Shown in pieces: positions 26,648 to 34,682 of a stretch of 64,000 bases of DNA. Numbering within the stretch: the first letter of the stretch is position 1; every line of letters starts with the position of its first letter. The notes under the pieces are model-generated. The model made no database searches and was not told the DNA's origin. It saw only the letters and a list, made by a program, of their open reading frames with translations. The stretch is from Spirochaetales bacterium. GTDB lineage: Bacteria > Spirochaetota > Spirochaetia > SZUA-6 > RPPD01. Both the position numbers and the translations under genes were made by a program. The stretch spans positions 1 through 64,000 of the forward strand of contig JAFGJO010000040.1 in assembly GCA_016929065.1 (NCBI GenBank), written 5' to 3'.

Positions 26648-27246
26648 GCGCTCTGGCTCCTTACGATTTTTTTCTTGGAGATTTTCCCCCGGACAACCGC
26701 AGCCACCTGCTGGTCTCCAAGATAAATCTGTATTTTGCGGATGTTTTCACGAGCCTGGGGGATCTTTACTTTCTCGAAAAGATTAATCCTCTGACTGGTG
26801 ACCCTCAATTCATGTGCTATAATACGCAGCTGTTCCTCGAGCACATCAATTTCTCCCCTCAGGCTCACCAGGACTTTCAGGGCTTCAATCGCCCGGTCAA
26901 TCCATAATGGAGAGAGAAACAAATCCCAATGAGTGTCTCTGAATGTAATGCGTTCAAAAACCGGCACATCAATACCGGCTATATTGGCGGTTGAGGTGAC
27001 GAGTTCTGTCACATCAATATACCGGTTCAAATCGATATCTTCAGACAGAACTGCAATCCATTCAAAAAGATCCTTTTCCCGCTTTTCAAATATTTTCTTC
27101 TTTTCTTCAAGCTGGGTTTCGATTCTGCGGATTTCAAACTGGAGCTGCTGCTTCTTGAGTATCAGCGTCGGCAGATACCTCAGGAATCGTTTTAACGAGT
27201 CTTTTTGCTGTTTGAGCTCATTCTTGCTCAGTTTTATCTTTGCCAT
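26644..27246 (-). CDS. atpD: V-type ATP synthase subunit D (central stalk)
   Basis: A 200-residue, almost entirely helical protein with an antiparallel coiled coil. The conserved N-terminus is KIKLSKNELKQQKDSLKRFLRYLPTLILKKQQLQ, and the C-terminal helix has RVTSQRINLFEKVKIPQARENIRKIQIYLGDQQ, the family's NALExVxIPxL-type motif. It forms the rotating central shaft. It lies 18 bases after subunit B and overlaps subunit I by four bases. No separate subunit F gene, which usually partners D, is found in the operon. Confidence 0.95.
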   Translation of the reverse strand: MAKIKLSKNELKQQKDSLKRFLRYLPTLILKKQQLQFEIRRIETQLEEKKKIFEKREKDLFEWIAVLSEDIDLNRYIDVTELVTSTANIAGIDVPVFERITFRDTHWDLFLSPLWIDRAIEALKVLVSLRGEIDVLEEQLRIIAHELRVTSQRINLFEKVKIPQARENIRKIQIYLGDQQVAAVVRGKISKKKIVRSQSA

Positions 27247-27264
27247 TTATTTTCTTTCTTTCGT

Positions 27265-28566
27265 TCAATCCGGCGCAGGCCAGAATTTATCAAGTAATTC
27301 TGTTCGCAGCCCTGTTTCTTGCCGGTCAAAACAGTCTGAAAGGATTTCCCATCCAATATCGAGTGCTTCTTCAAGGGGGACATTCACCGAGAGATCCATG
27401 AGGTCATGTTCAAACCGTTCACCGTATTTTAACAGCTTTGTATCCCAGTCTGACATTCGAAATCCCATGGCCTTTTTCTCGAGTGTTTCCTTGAACTGCG
27501 CATACAGCTTGATCATTCCGTCCATCAAAGCACGATGATCATCCCGGGTTTTATCATTTACCAGCTGTTTTAACCTGGACAATGAACCAAACGGTTCGAT
27601 GCGGCTATTGCGAAGATAAAACTGCCCCTCGGTAATATACCCGGTGTTGTCCGGAACAGGATGCGTCACATCATCACCGGGCATTGTGGTGACCGCCAGA
27701 ATTGTAACAGATCCGGCGCCTTCAAAGTCAACCGCTTTCTCGTACCGGGACGCAAGCTGGCTGTATAAGTCCCCCGGATATCCGCGGTTTGACGGTACCT
27801 GTTCCATGGTGATTGCAATTTCCTTGAGCGCATCGGAAAAGTTAGTCATGTCCGTCAACAGCACCAGAACGCGTTTTCCCTGAAGCCCGAAGTTTTCTGC
27901 AACGGCAAGACACAAATCCGGTACCTGCAGACACTCAACGATGGGATCTGCGGCAGTATGCACAAAAAAGATGGTGCGGGAGAGAGCCCCGCCTTCTTCG
28001 AGAGTGTCTTTGAAATACAGATAATCATCGTATTTGAGTCCGCAGCCGCCGAGGATAATAATATCAACCTCTGCCTGCATCGCAATTCGCGCGAGCAATG
28101 CATTATATGGTTCTCCGGAAACTGAAAATATCGGGAGCTTCTGGGACTCAACAAGAGAATTAAAGACATCGATCATGGGAATACCGGTCCGAATCATGTT
28201 CCGGGGAATAATGCGTTTTGCAGGATTGACAGACGGCCCGCCGATTTCAATCATGTTTTCTGATAATGCGGGGCCGTTATCCCTCGGTTGTCCGCCTCCG
28301 GTAAAAATTCTTCCAAGCAGATTCTCTGAAAAACTTACCTGCATCGACCGGCCCAGAAAACGTACTTCATCGCCGGTGGATATTCCCCGGCCGCCGGAAA
28401 ACACCTGCAGAGAAACTTCTTCGCTGGCCAGCCGGATCACCTCAGCCAGAGATGTCCCGTGCGAGGATTTTACCTCTGCAAGTTCTCCGTATTTTACATC
28501 ATCTGCTTTTACTGTAATCACATTCCCGACAATCTGGTCAATGTTACTGTATACTTTCCTCATCAT
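27265..28566 (-). CDS. atpB: V-type ATP synthase subunit B (non-catalytic)
   Basis: A 433-residue regulatory head subunit. It has the beta-barrel N-terminus, the [23 protein letters not shown] segment where catalytic subunits carry a P-loop (here degenerate, so it cannot hydrolyse ATP), [27 protein letters not shown], and [55 protein letters not shown]. It lines alternate sites of the A3B3 hexamer. AGGGG precedes the tandem ATGs at 28566/28563. A gap of 78 bases separates it from subunit A. Confidence 0.97.
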   Translation of the reverse strand: MMRKVYSNIDQIVGNVITVKADDVKYGELAEVKSSHGTSLAEVIRLASEEVSLQVFSGGRGISTGDEVRFLGRSMQVSFSENLLGRIFTGGGQPRDNGPALSENMIEIGGPSVNPAKRIIPRNMIRTGIPMIDVFNSLVESQKLPIFSVSGEPYNALLARIAMQAEVDIIILGGCGLKYDDYLYFKDTLEEGGALSRTIFFVHTAADPIVECLQVPDLCLAVAENFGLQGKRVLVLLTDMTNFSDALKEIAITMEQVPSNRGYPGDLYSQLASRYEKAVDFEGAGSVTILAVTTMPGDDVTHPVPDNTGYITEGQFYLRNSRIEPFGSLSRLKQLVNDKTRDDHRALMDGMIKLYAQFKETLEKKAMGFRMSDWDTKLLKYGERFEHDLMDLSVNVPLEEALDIGWEILSDCFDRQETGLRTELLDKFWPAPD

Positions 28567-28644
28567 TATCCCCTTGCTGTTAACTCTCTACCTGCTTTCA
28601 ATGAGATTGGAAAACTTCAGTTTTACAATCTCTTCCAAAGCCCC

Positions 28645-30444
28645 TTATTCCTGTATCAAAACGGCTGTATCATCAAACAATGATTTCAATCTGTCATCAA
28701 TATTTTCTTTTGTCTCATGCGCTTTTTCATAGACCATTGCACGCAGTTCATGCTCAATTTTTTTAAACTTGTCACTTTTCCATTCAGCACCATTCCAGTC
28801 AAGAAATTTCTGACGAAGGCTGTTTATAAAATTCCGTGCATCATCATTTGCTGAAATTGAAAAATGAGTAACCATAATCATTAAAAGAACATCAAATACA
28901 TAGCGCTGCCGTTCGGCACCGGTGGCAGCGTCAACCGGATCGAATGCATTCTGCTGAAGATACACCGCATCAATAAATTCACTCTTTAAATACAATACAA
29001 AGTCTTCGAGGCTGGTCCCTTCTTCGCCGACTACTTTCATCATCTGGTTTACTTCGTTGCCCCGGAACAGAATATCTCGGACAAAGGCCACTTTCCCGGC
29101 ATTCACCGGCCCTTTGTATTTGCTCCAGCTGTCAAGCGGATGAATCGCCGGAAACCGCCGGGCATCAGACCGCTCCCGTGAAAGCCCATGAAAAGAACCT
29201 ACCACTTTTAGTGTTCCCTGCGTTACCGGCTCTTCGAAATTTCCGCCGGCCGGACTCACTGTCCCGCCGATGGTAACCGAGCCTTCGGTGCCGTCATAGA
29301 GTTTCACAATCCCTGCACGCTCATAAAAACTGGCAATAACAGATTCAAGATACGCGGGGAATGCTTCTTCTCCCGGAATTTCTTCCAGACGGCCGGACAT
29401 TTCACGCATGGCCTGCGCCCACCGGCTGGTGGAGTCAGCAAGGAGCAGGACATTCAGGCCCATCTGTCGGTAGTACTCGGCGATCGTCACCCCGGTGTAT
29501 ACACTGGCTTCTCGCGCAGCAACCGGCATGGAGCTGGTATTACAAATAATAATTGTCCGTTCCATCAATGATTTCCCTGTACGCGGGTCAATGAGTTCCG
29601 GAAACTCACGCAATGTTTCAACAACCTCACCCGCACGTTCACCGCACGCGGTAATGATCACCACATCGACATCTGCATGACGGCTGGTGATCTGCTGAAG
29701 CACAGTCTTTCCCGCTCCGAACGGCCCGGGTATACAGTAGGTACCGCCCCGTGCAACAGGAACCAGAGTATCGACAATTCTGACTTTGGTGATAAGCGGT
29801 TCGGCAGGTTTTTTCCTTTCTGCGTACGCGTCGATCGGCCGCTTTACTGGCCACGAAAAAACCATGGTCGCCGGGATGATGTTTCCCTTCGGATCTTTGA
29901 GCTCAGCGATAACATCGCGGACCGAGTACTTTTTTTTGTCTGCTATTTTTTCGACCGTATAGGTTTCGTATAATCCGAACGGCACCATTATTCTGTGCGT
30001 AAAGATTCCCTCCTGCACAGTCCCCAGGATGTCTGCACGGCGGACCGCATCACCTTTTTTTGCAACAGGGGTGAACTCGAATGCAAGTTCTTCGGGGAGC
30101 GGATTCATATACACACCGCGTTCAAGGAAAAAGCCGCATTTGGCAGCGAGTTCCGGAAGCGGATTCTGCAAGCCGTCAAATATCTGTCCCAGAAGCCCCG
30201 GTCCCAGATCAACAGCAAGCAGTTCCGAAGAAAACTCGACCTTATCACCAATACCGATTCCCTTTGTCTGCTCAAAAACCTGAAGCTCCGCGTGCTTGCC
30301 CCGGATACGGATGACCTCTGACTTCAGTTTTTTTTCTCCAACATAAACATATCCCACCTCGTTCATCATCACATCGCCTGTGTATTCAGCCGTGATCATG
30401 TTTCCGGTGATTCCTGTTACTTTCCCTTGCTTTCCCGCCATCAT
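28645..30444 (-). CDS. atpA: V-type ATP synthase subunit A (catalytic)
   Basis: A 599-residue catalytic head subunit. The P-loop GPFGAGKT is at residues 240-247, followed by the catalytic glutamate motif ACGERAGEVVETLREFPELIDP and the arm region FLLADSTSRWAQAMREMSGRLEEIPGEEAFPAYL. The 'non-homologous' insertion typical of A subunits is present (residues ~110-210). Together with B it makes and hydrolyses ATP; direction depends on the ion gradient. GGGAG lies upstream of the tandem ATGs (30444/30441). Gene order E-DUF2764-A-B-D-I-K matches the T. pallidum operon. Confidence 0.97.
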   Translation of the reverse strand: MMAGKQGKVTGITGNMITAEYTGDVMMNEVGYVYVGEKKLKSEVIRIRGKHAELQVFEQTKGIGIGDKVEFSSELLAVDLGPGLLGQIFDGLQNPLPELAAKCGFFLERGVYMNPLPEELAFEFTPVAKKGDAVRRADILGTVQEGIFTHRIMVPFGLYETYTVEKIADKKKYSVRDVIAELKDPKGNIIPATMVFSWPVKRPIDAYAERKKPAEPLITKVRIVDTLVPVARGGTYCIPGPFGAGKTVLQQITSRHADVDVVIITACGERAGEVVETLREFPELIDPRTGKSLMERTIIICNTSSMPVAAREASVYTGVTIAEYYRQMGLNVLLLADSTSRWAQAMREMSGRLEEIPGEEAFPAYLESVIASFYERAGIVKLYDGTEGSVTIGGTVSPAGGNFEEPVTQGTLKVVGSFHGLSRERSDARRFPAIHPLDSWSKYKGPVNAGKVAFVRDILFRGNEVNQMMKVVGEEGTSLEDFVLYLKSEFIDAVYLQQNAFDPVDAATGAERQRYVFDVLLMIMVTHFSISANDDARNFINSLRQKFLDWNGAEWKSDKFKKIEHELRAMVYEKAHETKENIDDRLKSLFDDTAVLIQE

Positions 30445-30494
30445 TACATTACTCCCGGTTATATGTTGTGGAGGACACCATAAAATGTATGTTT

Positions 30495-31037
30495 TCAGGT
30501 GTCTTCATTTTCGTATATTTCTTTCTGTATTTTCTGATACAGCTCTTTTCCCTTTTCCGCATCAAACCGGTGAAACCGTTCAACCACTTTCAGCTTGAGC
30601 GCAAAAAGTGCTAATGCATCAAAATCGTAAAAATGTCCCGATTCCATGTTTTCCAAAAATACAAATCGGGCACGATATAATATTTCTTCAGCCTTCAGGG
30701 GATTTGATTCTTCAAATGCCGCCCTGGCCGCCAGTTCCGCAGTTGTCTCGGTGCTTGTGTCTTTCAGATACTTTTCCGCATCTTCTTTCATGCGGCCCGC
30801 CCGCAATACTGCGAGTCTGTTCCGCAGTGTTGTTTCAAAGGCGATAAACTTTGCCGCAGACTGACACGTATATTTTTTCCCGCCGAATGTATCGGCAGTC
30901 ATTGCCTTCAGTTCTTCGTACTCTGCCACAGACGTGTGATATGCTGCCTCATCAAGAAAAGATGACAGCGAAATATCCGGCTTTACGGTAAACTGCAAAA
31001 AAGGAAGTGATGAGAGAAAAAAATAAAAGCCTCCCAC
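30495..31037 (-). CDS. DUF2764 protein, V-ATPase operon
   Basis: A 180-residue soluble helical protein with the conserved start GGFYFFLSSLPFLQF. It continues with helices rich in charge (ELKAMTADTF, NRLAVLRAGRMKEDAEKYL, DFDALALFALKLKVVERFHRFDAEKGKELY) and has no coiled-coil heptads. This family (DUF2764) occupies the same place between E and A in T. pallidum (the gene next to atpE). Since a C subunit is missing, it may play that stalk-tip role; this is inference. It starts three bases after the E-subunit stop, consistent with tight coupling. Confidence 0.85.
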   Translation of the reverse strand: MGGFYFFLSSLPFLQFTVKPDISLSSFLDEAAYHTSVAEYEELKAMTADTFGGKKYTCQSAAKFIAFETTLRNRLAVLRAGRMKEDAEKYLKDTSTETTAELAARAAFEESNPLKAEEILYRARFVFLENMESGHFYDFDALALFALKLKVVERFHRFDAEKGKELYQKIQKEIYENEDT

Positions 31038-31040
31038 GGG

Positions 31041-31655
31041 TTATTCCCCATCCTTTTTTCCAGCCAAAAGTCCGGCAATCCGGGGATTGAGGTAGGCTGA
31101 AAGAATTTCGCTTAATCCTTCATCAGTCAAATTGACATATGATTTTCCGTCTTTTTCTGTAATACGGACACCCGCATCCACTGAAGCAGAAGGGGTAAAC
31201 GTGACACCGGCAAGGATTTCCTTCGACAATTTTGCCTGCAAATATTTTTCAACTTTTTCCAGATCATTTTTTGAAAGGAGCAGCTGTGCAGATACATCGC
31301 CTTTTTTTGTCCAGGCTTCCACCATATGAACAAGAATTTCACCAATCACTTCCGGAGTTAATGAAGCAGCAGTTTCATTCCGCGTCACCCGGCTGAAAAG
31401 CGTTTTTATTTCTTCCTGAAGCCGCAAAAGCAGATCTCTGCCGGCTTGCCTCAGTGCTTCCCTGGCGGAAGCTTCAAATCCCTGTGCATCCTGTTTAGCT
31501 CTGGAAACAATTCCCTCTGCCTGTTTTCGGGCAGCAGCAACAATTTCATCAGCTTTTCCTTTTGCTTCAGCTTCTACTTCCCCGGCTTTCTTTTTGGCTT
31601 CCGCTACACCCTGATGCTGTATTTTATCCAGAAGTTCCTGTAATTGTACTTCCAT
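31041..31655 (-). CDS. atpE: V-type ATP synthase subunit E (peripheral stalk)
   Basis: A 204-residue protein; ATG 31655 is preceded by AGAGG six bases away, preferred to a TTG at 31661. The first ~90 residues are an alanine- and glutamate-rich coiled coil (EAKKKAGEVEAEAKGKADEIVAAARKQAEGIV) that pairs with a G-type stalk in other enzymes. The C-terminal globular half (ILAGVTFTPSASVDAGVRITEKDGKSYVNLTDEGLSEIL) is the domain that contacts the top of subunit A/B heads. It is the first gene of the operon, with an AT-rich leader of about 260 bases upstream. No G (NtpF) gene is seen beside it. Confidence 0.92.
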   Translation of the reverse strand: MEVQLQELLDKIQHQGVAEAKKKAGEVEAEAKGKADEIVAAARKQAEGIVSRAKQDAQGFEASAREALRQAGRDLLLRLQEEIKTLFSRVTRNETAASLTPEVIGEILVHMVEAWTKKGDVSAQLLLSKNDLEKVEKYLQAKLSKEILAGVTFTPSASVDAGVRITEKDGKSYVNLTDEGLSEILSAYLNPRIAGLLAGKKDGE

Positions 31656-31921
31656 TTGCAACCTCTCACAAAAAAATATTTGGAAAATTAAAGTCAGCTG
31701 AGAATAGAAATATTTTCAATTTTCCGTTAAATAGGGATATCCAAAAATAGAACTATTTAGATATCATCCAAATTTCTTACAGCAATAATCCCAAACAAGA
31801 TTATTAGTAATTCCCATACCTCATTATATCTATTTTCGGGTATACGGGCAAGTTTTCCTCCCTGAAAATCGATTAATTTCTGATTTGTTTTCTAAAAAAA
31901 CCTGAAATTACAAAAATATAA

Positions 31922-32338
31922 TTAATGATCCTCGTGTGCTTTACCCAGACTGAAGTCTCCGGTAATTTTAACGATTTCACCGTCTTTTTCGACCTTTAGT
32001 TTCTTCTCGGGAAACGCTGCATCCAGTTCTTTTTGCAAGAGCCGCATTGTGTCGGTATAGATATCCGACATGATATCATCCGGGACCGGCTCGAGTGTTA
32101 CAATCCTTATCTCCACAATATAGCCTTTTCCCTTGCTGGAACCGTACCCCAGGCCGAAGCTTGCACCGATATTAAAAAGTCCGTCATGTTCCTTATTGGA
32201 GGTGGTCCCTCGCTGCTGTCTTCTCGGATGCAGGGGAAACTGGCCGCCGTACTTTTCTTCAAGATAATCGTCGATACGGTCAAAAACCGATTTTAATCTG
32301 TCTTCCCATTCCACAGCACGCGGATGCCGGACACTCAT
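31922..32338 (-). CDS. conserved-looking unknown protein
   Basis: About 138 residues. ATG 32338 has GGGAG five bases upstream; a GTG at 32344 is an alternative. The N-terminal part is charged and helical (RAVEWEDRLKSVFDRIDDYLEEKYG), followed by HPRRQQRGTTSNKEHDGLFNIGASFGLGYGSSKGKGYIVEIRI, a glycine-rich turn, and a strand-rich C-terminus with a helical segment (DIYTDTMRLLQKELDAAFPEKKL). No signal peptide or membrane helix. The gene lies upstream of the V-ATPase operon in the same direction, but ~265 bases of AT-rich DNA separate them. Function unknown. Confidence 0.6.
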   Translation of the reverse strand: MSVRHPRAVEWEDRLKSVFDRIDDYLEEKYGGQFPLHPRRQQRGTTSNKEHDGLFNIGASFGLGYGSSKGKGYIVEIRIVTLEPVPDDIMSDIYTDTMRLLQKELDAAFPEKKLKVEKDGEIVKITGDFSLGKAHEDH

Positions 32339-32403
32339 ATCCACTCCCTTTTTTACGTCAAATTCTTACGCACGGTGGAATCAAATGATCCCACCACTGT
32401 TTT

Positions 32404-32760
32404 TTATGGAGGCGAAATAATAAAGTCAAGTGCCTTTTCAATTTTCCGCTTCACAATGGATTCTACCGCTGGTGCATAACAATGTTCACAAAGCAAATCT
32501 AAAAATATCTGTTTCAGCTTCAGGGCTGTTTCTTTTTCATCTGCATATGCTGATACATCAACCGTTTTCAGTTCCCGATGAAATTCGCGGATACAGTTTT
32601 GCTCATTAGTCAGCAGTGCAATGTTTTCCTTATACACATAATCGGTAACTTCTCCGGCTTTATTTCGTTTTGAATATGAATCGATAAGCGCGTTCAAATC
32701 TTCAATGACATCCTCAAGTTCAATCACAACAATTTTCAGCAATGTCTCTTTTTTCCCCAT
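32404..32760 (-). CDS. small helical unknown protein
   Basis: A 118-residue, predominantly helical, soluble protein (IVVIELEDVIEDLNALIDSYSKRNKAGEVTDYVYKENIALLTNEQNCIREFHREL, then KQIFLDLLCEHCYAPAVESIVKRKIEKALDF). It ends 65 bases before the start of the unknown gene at 32338, which runs the same way, so the two may be one transcript. No motif is recognised. Upstream is the long pyrimidine-rich repeat region. A plausible gene on length and charge pattern, but without family evidence. Confidence 0.6.
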   Translation of the reverse strand: MGKKETLLKIVVIELEDVIEDLNALIDSYSKRNKAGEVTDYVYKENIALLTNEQNCIREFHRELKTVDVSAYADEKETALKLKQIFLDLLCEHCYAPAVESIVKRKIEKALDFIISPP

Positions 32761-32910
32761 AAAAAACCCTTTTCTTCTATATTATTAATAATACGCTTTC
32801 TATGACGCTGATTCAAATGAAATTGTATCTGCAACTTTCCTCATCGTCCTCATTGATATTTTATCCTGGCTTAATTCTGAATGAACAATCGAGGCCCTCA
32901 TGTTTTCCAT

Positions 32911-33065
32911 TCATTTCCTGTTTTTCCTGATTTCCTTATCCATATGCTTCTCTCCTTTCCTTATTAATTTTTTCCTCTTCCTTCTTTTCCTGTCTTTCCT
33001 GCTTTCCTTATCATTCTCTCCCTGATTTCCTTATATATCTTCTTGACACTTCCTGCTTTCCTTGT
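32911..33065 (+). repeat. pyrimidine-rich imperfect repeat block upstream of marR-hgcAB
   Basis: The ~360-base gap between the minus-strand gene at 32760 and marR holds a strongly strand-biased C/T tract. A unit CCTG(A/C)TTTCCTT(A/G)T occurs at 32926-32939, 32998-33011, 33021-33034 and 33052-33065, with further CTTTCCTTAT fragments between. The last unit fills the spacer of the marR promoter. No gene or hairpin is visible in the block. Confidence 0.7.
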
Positions 33066-33071
33066 TATTAT
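33043..33071 (+). promoter_or_regulatory. sigma70-type promoter of the marR-hgcA-hgcB operon
   Basis: TTGACA at 33043-33048, a 17-base spacer, and TATTAT at 33066-33071 give a near-consensus housekeeping promoter. Transcription should begin near 33078, about 40 bases before the marR start codon. No other promoter of this quality was seen in the window. Confidence 0.8.
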
Positions 33072-33100
33072 TTGCATATTGCAACTATTGCAGACTGCAA
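33072..33100. promoter_or_regulatory. twin palindromic operator, probably for MarR
   Basis: Two 13-base palindromes with the same arms: TTGCA-TAT-TGCAA at 33072-33084 and TTGCA-GAC-TGCAA at 33088-33100. Their centres are 16 bases apart. They lie between the -10 box and the marR start codon, over the predicted transcription start, where a bound MarR dimer would block polymerase. MarR dimers typically bind such short palindromes. Confidence 0.75.
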
Positions 33101-33118
33101 ACTATATCGAGGCACCGG

Positions 33119-33604
33119 ATGACACGAAAACAGGAACGACTTCTGGGAACCCTTCATGAAAAACTGCGACTTACCGCAGATGAACTGGCCTGGCTGGTAA
33201 AAAGCGATTCCCAATGCTGCGGAGTCACAACACCCCAGGTACCGGTTCTGCTTTTTATAAAACGGAACACCTCTGTCTCCTTGTCGGATATCAGCAAAGC
33301 CTTTCCGGCAGATACTTCAAGCCTTTCAAGAACAGTCGACAATCTGGTCAAACAGGGATATATCACACGATCGGAAAAAAACGAAGACCGCAGGAGTATA
33401 TCCCTTTCGTTGTCTGAAGAGGGAGAAAAACTGGCCGCTCAAATAGAAAAAAATTCTCTCGCGTTCCTGATGGGTGTTTTTGCCGGCATTCCGGAAAAAG
33501 ACCGGGAAACGGTCGCAGACAGCCTTATTATTTTCGCCGATGCATTAAAATCATGCCGGGAATCCGGCTGCTGCGGATTCGATTTTTTCCGCAAGGAGAA
33601 ATAA
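33119..33604 (+). CDS. cysteine-rich MarR-family regulator of hgcAB
   Basis: A 161-residue regulator. ATG 33119 has GAGG six bases upstream; the longer frame from 33062 would begin inside the promoter. The winged helix lies at residues ~45-100: VSLSDISKAFPADTSSLSRTVDNLVKQGYITRSEKNEDRRSISLSLSEEG, with the DRR-S wing typical of MarR. Dimerisation helices flank it. It has five cysteines in two groups: C33-C34 (DSQCCGVT) and C146, C151-C152 (SCRESGCCGF). Such pairs at both ends suggest a thiol or metal(loid) sensor, which is inference. Its stop codon directly precedes the hgcA ATG, so it is first in the operon and likely regulates it. Confidence 0.9.
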   Translation: MTRKQERLLGTLHEKLRLTADELAWLVKSDSQCCGVTTPQVPVLLFIKRNTSVSLSDISKAFPADTSSLSRTVDNLVKQGYITRSEKNEDRRSISLSLSEEGEKLAAQIEKNSLAFLMGVFAGIPEKDRETVADSLIIFADALKSCRESGCCGFDFFRKEK

Positions 33605-34669
33605 ATGAACAATCAACAAAACAGTTGCGGCTGTAAGCCGGGCAAATACATCATCACCGCAGGCGGTCCGGTCAAACGGGTTTCTTCTGTTTTTACCGCG
33701 CAGGACCGGTGGGGAGCGTTGAAGGTGCGGATTGATATAAACCGCAACAATTACCGCGTCACCCCCGGCCTCTACGCTTTGAACAATCCCGATGAAACAT
33801 CCCCGGTATTCATCTCGGCCAACTACAAGCTGAGTTTCGATGTGCTGCGGAAATCACTTGCCGGCATCAATGGCTGGATTCTGGTGCTGGACACAAAAGG
33901 AATCAATGTCTGGTGTGCGGCAGGAAAAGGAACGTTCGGCACAGAAGAGCTGATTAAACAGATCAAACAGGCCGAACTCGCCGATGTGGTCAACCATAAA
34001 CAGGTCATTGTCCCCCAGCTGGGCGCTCCGGGTGTTGCGGCACATACCGTAAAGGCTGCAACCGGTTTTTCTGTTGTCTATGGCCCGGTTCGGGCAGCTG
34101 ATTTGCCTGCTTTCCTTGCCGCCGGAAACAAGGCCGATACAGCAATGCGGAAAGTTCAATTTACATTACGCGACCGGTTTGTGTTAACGCCGATGGAATT
34201 TGTCGGCGCCATAAGATTTATGGCCATTTTTTTTGGAATACTACTGGCAATACAGATAATCCGGGGATGGAATGATCCATTCTCCGCGGTACTATTTTCC
34301 TCACTCATTTCATTCATCCCCTATGCCGGGGCTTTTATCACAGCGACAATACTGTTCCCGCTCCTGCTGCCCATTCTGCCGGGACGGGCTTTTGCATTAA
34401 AGGGCTGGATTCTGGGCCTGCTCTGGGCGGGCGTATACAGCGGTCTTTATTATTTGTCTGCCGGAACAATAGAATGGCAGCCGCTCCTGCCGGTGATTTT
34501 AATCGCTCCTGCGCTTGTTGCCTTTATCACACTCAATTTTACGGGTGCTTCAACCTACACCTCGCTTTCCGGGGTGGTGAAAGAGATGCAGTATGCAGTC
34601 CCTGCAGTTATCATTGCAGCAATTTGCGGGGCTGTGTCGCTGATCCTTGGCCAGTTTGTGTTTGCCTGA
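33605..34669 (+). CDS. hgcA: HgcA, corrinoid methyltransferase for mercury methylation
   Basis: A 354-residue membrane protein. The N-terminal domain (to ~190) is a corrinoid-binding domain like that of the CFeSP large subunit; its cap helix holds the HgcA signature NVWCAAGK at residues 101-108, with C104 as the expected cobalt ligand. It is preceded by WILVLDTKGI and followed by GTFGTEELI. Five membrane helices fill residues ~200-352, joined by the family segment NFTGASTYTSLSG. HgcA is known to transfer a methyl group from its corrinoid to Hg(II), with HgcB, at the cytoplasmic membrane of anaerobes. AAGGAG in the end of marR serves as ribosome site. All hallmark residues are present, so it appears functional. 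Confidence 0.97.
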   Translation: MNNQQNSCGCKPGKYIITAGGPVKRVSSVFTAQDRWGALKVRIDINRNNYRVTPGLYALNNPDETSPVFISANYKLSFDVLRKSLAGINGWILVLDTKGINVWCAAGKGTFGTEELIKQIKQAELADVVNHKQVIVPQLGAPGVAAHTVKAATGFSVVYGPVRAADLPAFLAAGNKADTAMRKVQFTLRDRFVLTPMEFVGAIRFMAIFFGILLAIQIIRGWNDPFSAVLFSSLISFIPYAGAFITATILFPLLLPILPGRAFALKGWILGLLWAGVYSGLYYLSAGTIEWQPLLPVILIAPALVAFITLNFTGASTYTSLSGVVKEMQYAVPAVIIAAICGAVSLILGQFVFA

Positions 34670-34682
34670 AAGGAGTAATACC

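Noticed and set aside
32760..33118. Cobalamin riboswitch upstream of hgcAB
   Set aside because: No B12-box-like GCCACTG or matching stems are present; the segment is a C/T repeat, a promoter and palindromes.
33062..33118. Longer N-terminus for the MarR protein
   Set aside because: It would begin inside the -35/-10 region and translate the operator; ATG 33119 has a good ribosome site.
33605..34669. HgcA as the CO-dehydrogenase/acetyl-CoA synthase corrinoid subunit
   Set aside because: The NVWCAAGK cap helix, five C-terminal membrane helices and the adjacent HgcB are specific to HgcA; no other Wood-Ljungdahl gene is near.
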